Source: Burkholderia ambifaria (GTDB lineage: Bacteria; Pseudomonadota; Gammaproteobacteria; Burkholderiales; Burkholderiaceae). From it: a stretch of DNA of 33,557 nt. How positions within the stretch are numbered: position 1 is the first letter of the stretch; every line of letters starts with the position of its first letter. The position numbers and the translations under genes are program-made. Of this stretch, positions 31,201 to 33,557 are shown in pieces. The notes under the pieces are model-generated. The model saw nothing but the letters and a program-made list of their open reading frames with translations. It made no database searches and was not told the DNA's origin. The stretch spans positions 1 through 33,557 of the forward strand of contig NZ_LKPJ01000050.1 of the NCBI RefSeq assembly GCF_001443045.1, written 5' to 3'.

Positions 31201-31715
31201 GGCGTCTGCACGCCCGGCTCCATCCGCACGAGATAGCCGATGTCGCGCTGCAACTGCTGGTTCAGCGCGACGAGGAAGTTCACGGTGCCGGCCGGCGTGA
31301 GGTCGACGCTGTCGAGATACGCGCGGAACAGCGGCGCGGCGGTCGTCTGCGGATCGCATGCGAGATACGGCGCGAGTTCGGTCTTCTGCGCATCGTCATA
31401 GCTGAACGGGTATTGCTCCGCGCTCGCTTCGAGAAAGAAGTCGAACGGGTTGTATACCGACATCTCGGCGACGAGATCGATCGTGACCTCGAAGTGTTCG
31501 GTGCGCTCCGGAAACACGAGCCGCGCGAGATAGTTCGAGAACGGGTCCTGCTGCCAGTTGATGAAGTGCTGCGCGGGCTCGACCGTCATCGAATACGAGA
31601 CAATCGGCGTCCGGCAGTGCGGCGCGGGCCGCAGCCGCACGATCTGCGGCCCGAGGTTGACGGGCCGGTCGTAGCGGTAGCGGGTGGTGTGATGCAGCGC
31701 GACGTGAATGGGCAT
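28296..31715 (-). CDS. Large transglutaminase/DUF2126 family protein
   Basis: A 1139-residue protein. The N-terminal part has the bacterial transglutaminase beta domain (MPIHVALHHTTRYRYDRPVN) and a core with the expected triad: Cys183 (LASGSCRDSAWLLVQLCRHLG), His232 (LHAWCEVYLPG) and Asp248 (GWIGFDPTSG). From about residue 310 to the end is the long DUF2126 region (RLTQGGEPTFVSIDDRDG, HFGQGKWYPGEQLPRWALSI, GGNHFVLGGATPADSPFLRR), which includes segments reminiscent of amidoligase/ATP-grasp-like enzymes. Length is normal for the family. The start chosen is the ATG at 31715 because the family begins there; an in-frame start 12 codons earlier is possible. It lies between two ATP-grasp/alpha-E/transglutaminase sets and is probably part of one peptide-forming and peptide-cleaving system. 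Confidence 0.92.
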   Translation of the reverse strand: MPIHVALHHTTRYRYDRPVNLGPQIVRLRPAPHCRTPIVSYSMTVEPAQHFINWQQDPFSNYLARLVFPERTEHFEVTIDLVAEMSVYNPFDFFLEASAEQYPFSYDDAQKTELAPYLACDPQTTAAPLFRAYLDSVDLTPAGTVNFLVALNQQLQRDIGYLVRMEPGVQTPEQTLELASGSCRDSAWLLVQLCRHLGIAARFVSGYLIQLTPDVKALDGPSGTSVDFTDLHAWCEVYLPGAGWIGFDPTSGLLAGEGHIPLACTPQPTSAAPVEGLIDECEVAFEHEMAVTRVYESPRVTKPYTESQWDAVRTLGAQVDGALTDGDVRLTQGGEPTFVSIDDRDGAEWNTDALGPTKRGYATELVQRLRAEYGEGGFLHFGQGKWYPGEQLPRWALSICWRADGQPVWHDPSLFADEREPSEHTTDDAKRFIDALAARLGLTDEFVRPGYEDVWYYLWRERRLPVNVDPFDSRLDDELERARLRKVFDQRLDSVVGYVLPIKRTDDVPGLDGPRWQTGPWFFRDERMYLMPGDSPMGYRLPLDSLPWVTGADYPYLVERDPFAPRTALPDAAAFRAHYAGTADAPRYLAGVHREASAQAVMQWRSDGTAAGEQHAHAVPDLKRRPERFESAAWITRTALCVEVRNGVLYLFTPPLAELEDYLDLLAAIELTAQALGVKLVLEGYPPPRDARLKLLQVTPDPGVIEVNIHPARSFDELVDQTEFLYGAAWQSRLSSEKFMVDGRHVGTGGGNHFVLGGATPADSPFLRRPDLLASLVAYWHNHPSLSYLFSGLFIGPTSQAPRVDEARNDQLYELDIAFAEIQRNKLLFGQDMPPWLVDRVLRNLLIDVTGNTHRSEFCIDKLYSPDSSTGRLGLLELRAFEMPPHARMSIVQQLLLRALVARFWAAPYTTPLTRWGTALHDRFMLPAFLKMDFDDVLAELRDAGFGFDPAWFAPHFEFRFPLFGQIAVNGMQLSLRGALEPWHVMGEEGAPGGTVRYVDSSVERLEVRVTGLNDNRHVVTVNGRALPLQPTGTVGEYVAGVRYKAWAPPSALHPTIGVHAPLTFDIVDTWLQRSLGGCRYHVAHPGGRNYATFPVNAYEAESRRLARFVAMGHTPGRMTVSAAAPSREFPFTLDLRRP

Positions 31716-31808
31716 GGGAGAGCCGCTCGGTTCGGGTTGAGCCGGCCGCACGCGCCGCGTCGCCGTCGTTGCGGCGGCACGGCACGGCGGGTTAGGCGAA
31801 GGGGTGCG

Positions 31809-32783
31809 TCAGACGAGTTCCGGCGACTGCACGACGCTGATCTCGACGCCGACGGTGCTCGCGCCGAGCCCCGTCACGGGCTGCGCGTCGCGATAGTCGA
31901 GGCCGACAGCGATGCGCACGTAGCGCTCGTCCGGGCAGCGGTTCATGAACGGATCGAAGCCGACCCAGCCGAGCCCTTCGACATAGGCCTCGGCCCATGC
32001 GTGGCCGGCCGGCTGCTGCATCAGCGTGGCGGCCTGCGGCTGCGCGCCGAGCGCCGCCTGCGGCAAGCCCTGCGACTGCGCGGCGTGCGATGCACCGAGC
32101 GCCTGCTGCATGCCGTCGCCGCTCTGCAGCGCGAGCGCTTCCTCTTCCTCGTCGCCGGCCGCGCTCTGCTTCGCGTCGGCGATGCGCTGCATCGCGCTGT
32201 CGGCGAGCACGTAGCCCGAGATGTAGCGCGCGGGCACCTTCAGCGCACGCGCGGCCGCGATGAACGCATGCGCATGGTCGCGGCTCGTGCCCTCGCCGCT
32301 TTGCAGCGCGGTTTCGGCATCCACCGGCGCGTCGGCCAGGCTCGGCGCATACGCGATGCGGCCGTGCACTTCCGTCATCAGCCAGTGCAGCGCGTCGAGG
32401 CTGTGCGGCTCGATCGGCAGCGCCTGCGTGATTTCAAGCACGGTGTCGCCGGCCTTCGTGAGCGCGGTCTCGCGCTCGAAGATCCACGGCGGCGCATAGC
32501 CCTCGGGGTTGCCGAGAATGCCTGCGCGGTCCTGCGTCTCGACGACGCCGGCCGCGACCACGACGATCTCGTTCTTCGCGCCGCGGTCGTGGCGCACGAG
32601 GTCGATCCGGTTGCCGAGCCCGTCCGCATAGGACAGCGTCGGCTCGACGCCGTCGATCGTGACCTGCCACGCGCGCACGGTCTGCCCGGGCCCCGACTGC
32701 GGGCGCAGCCGCAGCCGTTGCAGCGCATGGGTGGCTTGATCGTCGAACCGATAACGCGAAATGTGTCGGATGGCGAGTCGCAT
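31809..32783 (-). CDS. Transglutaminase-like protein with Ser in place of the catalytic Cys
   Basis: A 324-residue protein with the transglutaminase N-terminal domain (MRLAIRHISRYRFDDQATHA) and core. The motif that carries the nucleophile reads GEGTSRDHAHAFIAAAR, so Ser167 (codon AGC) stands where Cys240 of the paralogue at 24416-25483 is (GVCQDFAH). His261 (GHAWAEAYVEG) and Asp277 (GWVGFDPFMNR) are kept. Between the first motif and the His is an insertion of about 64 residues (196-259), low in complexity and rich in Gln, Ala and Glu, unlike the paralogue. The protein may be a non-catalytic or serine-using member. It starts 10 bases after the alpha-E stop and so is likely co-translated with it. 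Confidence 0.9.
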   Translation of the reverse strand: MRLAIRHISRYRFDDQATHALQRLRLRPQSGPGQTVRAWQVTIDGVEPTLSYADGLGNRIDLVRHDRGAKNEIVVVAAGVVETQDRAGILGNPEGYAPPWIFERETALTKAGDTVLEITQALPIEPHSLDALHWLMTEVHGRIAYAPSLADAPVDAETALQSGEGTSRDHAHAFIAAARALKVPARYISGYVLADSAMQRIADAKQSAAGDEEEEALALQSGDGMQQALGASHAAQSQGLPQAALGAQPQAATLMQQPAGHAWAEAYVEGLGWVGFDPFMNRCPDERYVRIAVGLDYRDAQPVTGLGASTVGVEISVVQSPELV

Positions 32784-32793
32784 GGAAAGTCTC

Positions 32794-33557
32794 TCAGTCG
32801 AAGTTGTAAGCCTGGGCGATATCGACCCCGAGGCTGTTGTTGCGGCCGATGAAGTCGGTCAGGAACTCGTGCAGGCCGCTCTTGAAGATCCGCTCGACCG
32901 TCGTGTCGGACAGCATTTGCAGGATCTTCGTGGCCGTGTCGTGACACGGGTGTGTCACGCCGTAATCCTTCGCGAGCAGGTTGAGACTCGACATCACGCG
33001 GCCATAGCAATAGCGCAACGAGCGCGGCATGCGGCCGTTCAGGATCAGGTAGTCGGCGATGTTCATCGGCTTGTACTGCACGTCATATACCCAGCGATAC
33101 GACCGGTGTGCGGCCACGCAGCGCAGAATCGTCTCCCACTGATAGTTGTCGAGGATCGTGCCGACGTGCGACACCGACGGCAGCAGCAGGTGGTATTTGA
33201 CGTCGATGATCCGCGCGGTGTTGTCCGCCCGCTCGACGAATGCGCCGATCTGCGCGAAATCGAAGATCTCGTTGCGCAGCATCGTGCTGTAGAAGCTGCC
33301 GAGAATCAGCGCGGTTTCGCGCTTCACTTCGTCGAGCACCGCCGGCAGCCCGCTCTCCGGCACCGGCTGCGCGAGCGCGCGGCGCAGCGCGAGCCAGGCA
33401 CCGTTCACGCTCTCCCATGCCCGCGCGTGAGCGCCGTGCGCACCATCCGCGCATTCGAGCGCGCGGCCTCGATGCACGACAGCACGCTCGACGGGTTGTC
33501 GCGGTCGCGCAGCAGGTAGTCGGTCACGGTATCGGCGGCATACGCGTCGTATTTCTG
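32794..33557 (-). pseudogene. Alpha-E domain protein, frameshifted and 5'-incomplete in the window
   Basis: The gene runs off the right edge, so its start is missing. From 33557 leftward the frame reads YDAYAADTVTDYLLRDRDNP, then SSVLSCIEAARSNARMVRTA and LTR (codon at 33423-33425), after which this frame soon meets a stop. The alpha-E sequence resumes at 33420 in the frame shifted by one base: AWESVNGAWLALRRAL through FIGRNNSLGVDIAQAYNFD at the end. One base is missing at about 33421-33422. The protein should be about 310 residues; alpha-E proteins are helical partners of circularly permuted ATP-grasp ligases. The break could be a true mutation, a sequencing error or, less likely, recoding. 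It leads a group with the Ser-variant transglutaminase and probably an ATP-grasp gene beyond the edge. Confidence 0.82.

Noticed and set aside
28374..32852. Very long open frame on the plus strand, opposite the transglutaminase genes
   Set aside because: It is the antisense shadow of GC-rich genes. The translation is Arg/Ala/His-rich without domains, while the minus strand encodes clear families with catalytic motifs.
1..33557. tRNA, rRNA, CRISPR arrays, insertion sequences, phage or plasmid genes
   Set aside because: None seen. There are no regularly spaced repeats, transposase or integrase motifs, or cloverleaf-like sequences with the usual T-arm.

Overview
The window is high-GC DNA with very strong G/C preference at third codon positions. 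Long spurious open frames lie opposite most genes. Protein content and gene style point to a betaproteobacterium of the Burkholderia group, probably a secondary replicon. That placement is inferred from the proteins and codon use; no rRNA, tRNA, CRISPR array, insertion sequence or integrase is visible.

Layout. (1) 1-4918: the start of a lipoprotein gene (minus strand, runs off the left edge), a short RpoD-type sigma factor, a helix-hairpin-helix protein resembling the DNA-binding part of family X polymerases behind an FNR/Anr-like site, a MerR regulator divergent from a DUF2938 membrane protein, and a MarR regulator. (2) 5053-8137: a DHA2-type 14-helix efflux pump divergent from marR, then a succinyl-CoA:acetate CoA-transferase on the minus strand. 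(3) 8782-16009: a tightly packed seven-gene plus-strand operon that ends in a clear intrinsic terminator. It encodes the core 2-aminoethylphosphonate (AEP) pathway (PEP mutase, phosphonopyruvate decarboxylase, AEP transaminase) together with two nucleotidyltransferases, a CDP-alcohol phosphatidyltransferase, an Fe(II)/2-oxoglutarate oxygenase and a flippase-like membrane protein. Read together, these look like a route to a (possibly hydroxylated) phosphonolipid. (4) 16284-20621: a minus-strand set of PhzF-like isomerase, ornithine cyclodeaminase/mu-crystallin-type enzyme and DAACS transporter, divergent from an AraC regulator; probably uptake and catabolism of an unusual amino acid. (5) 20618-24230: a secreted protein of unknown function, an acyltransferase-3 membrane protein, prolyl iminopeptidase, and a 90-residue unknown. 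(6) 24416-33557: a minus-strand cluster of transglutaminase-like, circularly permuted ATP-grasp and alpha-E proteins, the uncharacterised predicted peptide-ligase/peptidase system known in many proteobacteria.

The most interesting points are the self-contained phosphonolipid operon with two different nucleotidyltransferases; the ATP-grasp/alpha-E/transglutaminase cluster, in which one transglutaminase has Ser in place of the catalytic Cys and the last alpha-E gene carries a one-base frameshift; a well-formed FNR/Anr-type promoter before the helix-hairpin-helix gene; and a textbook MerR-type operator with a 19-bp spacer.

All functions are assigned from motifs read by eye and from knowledge of the families. 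No database search was possible.
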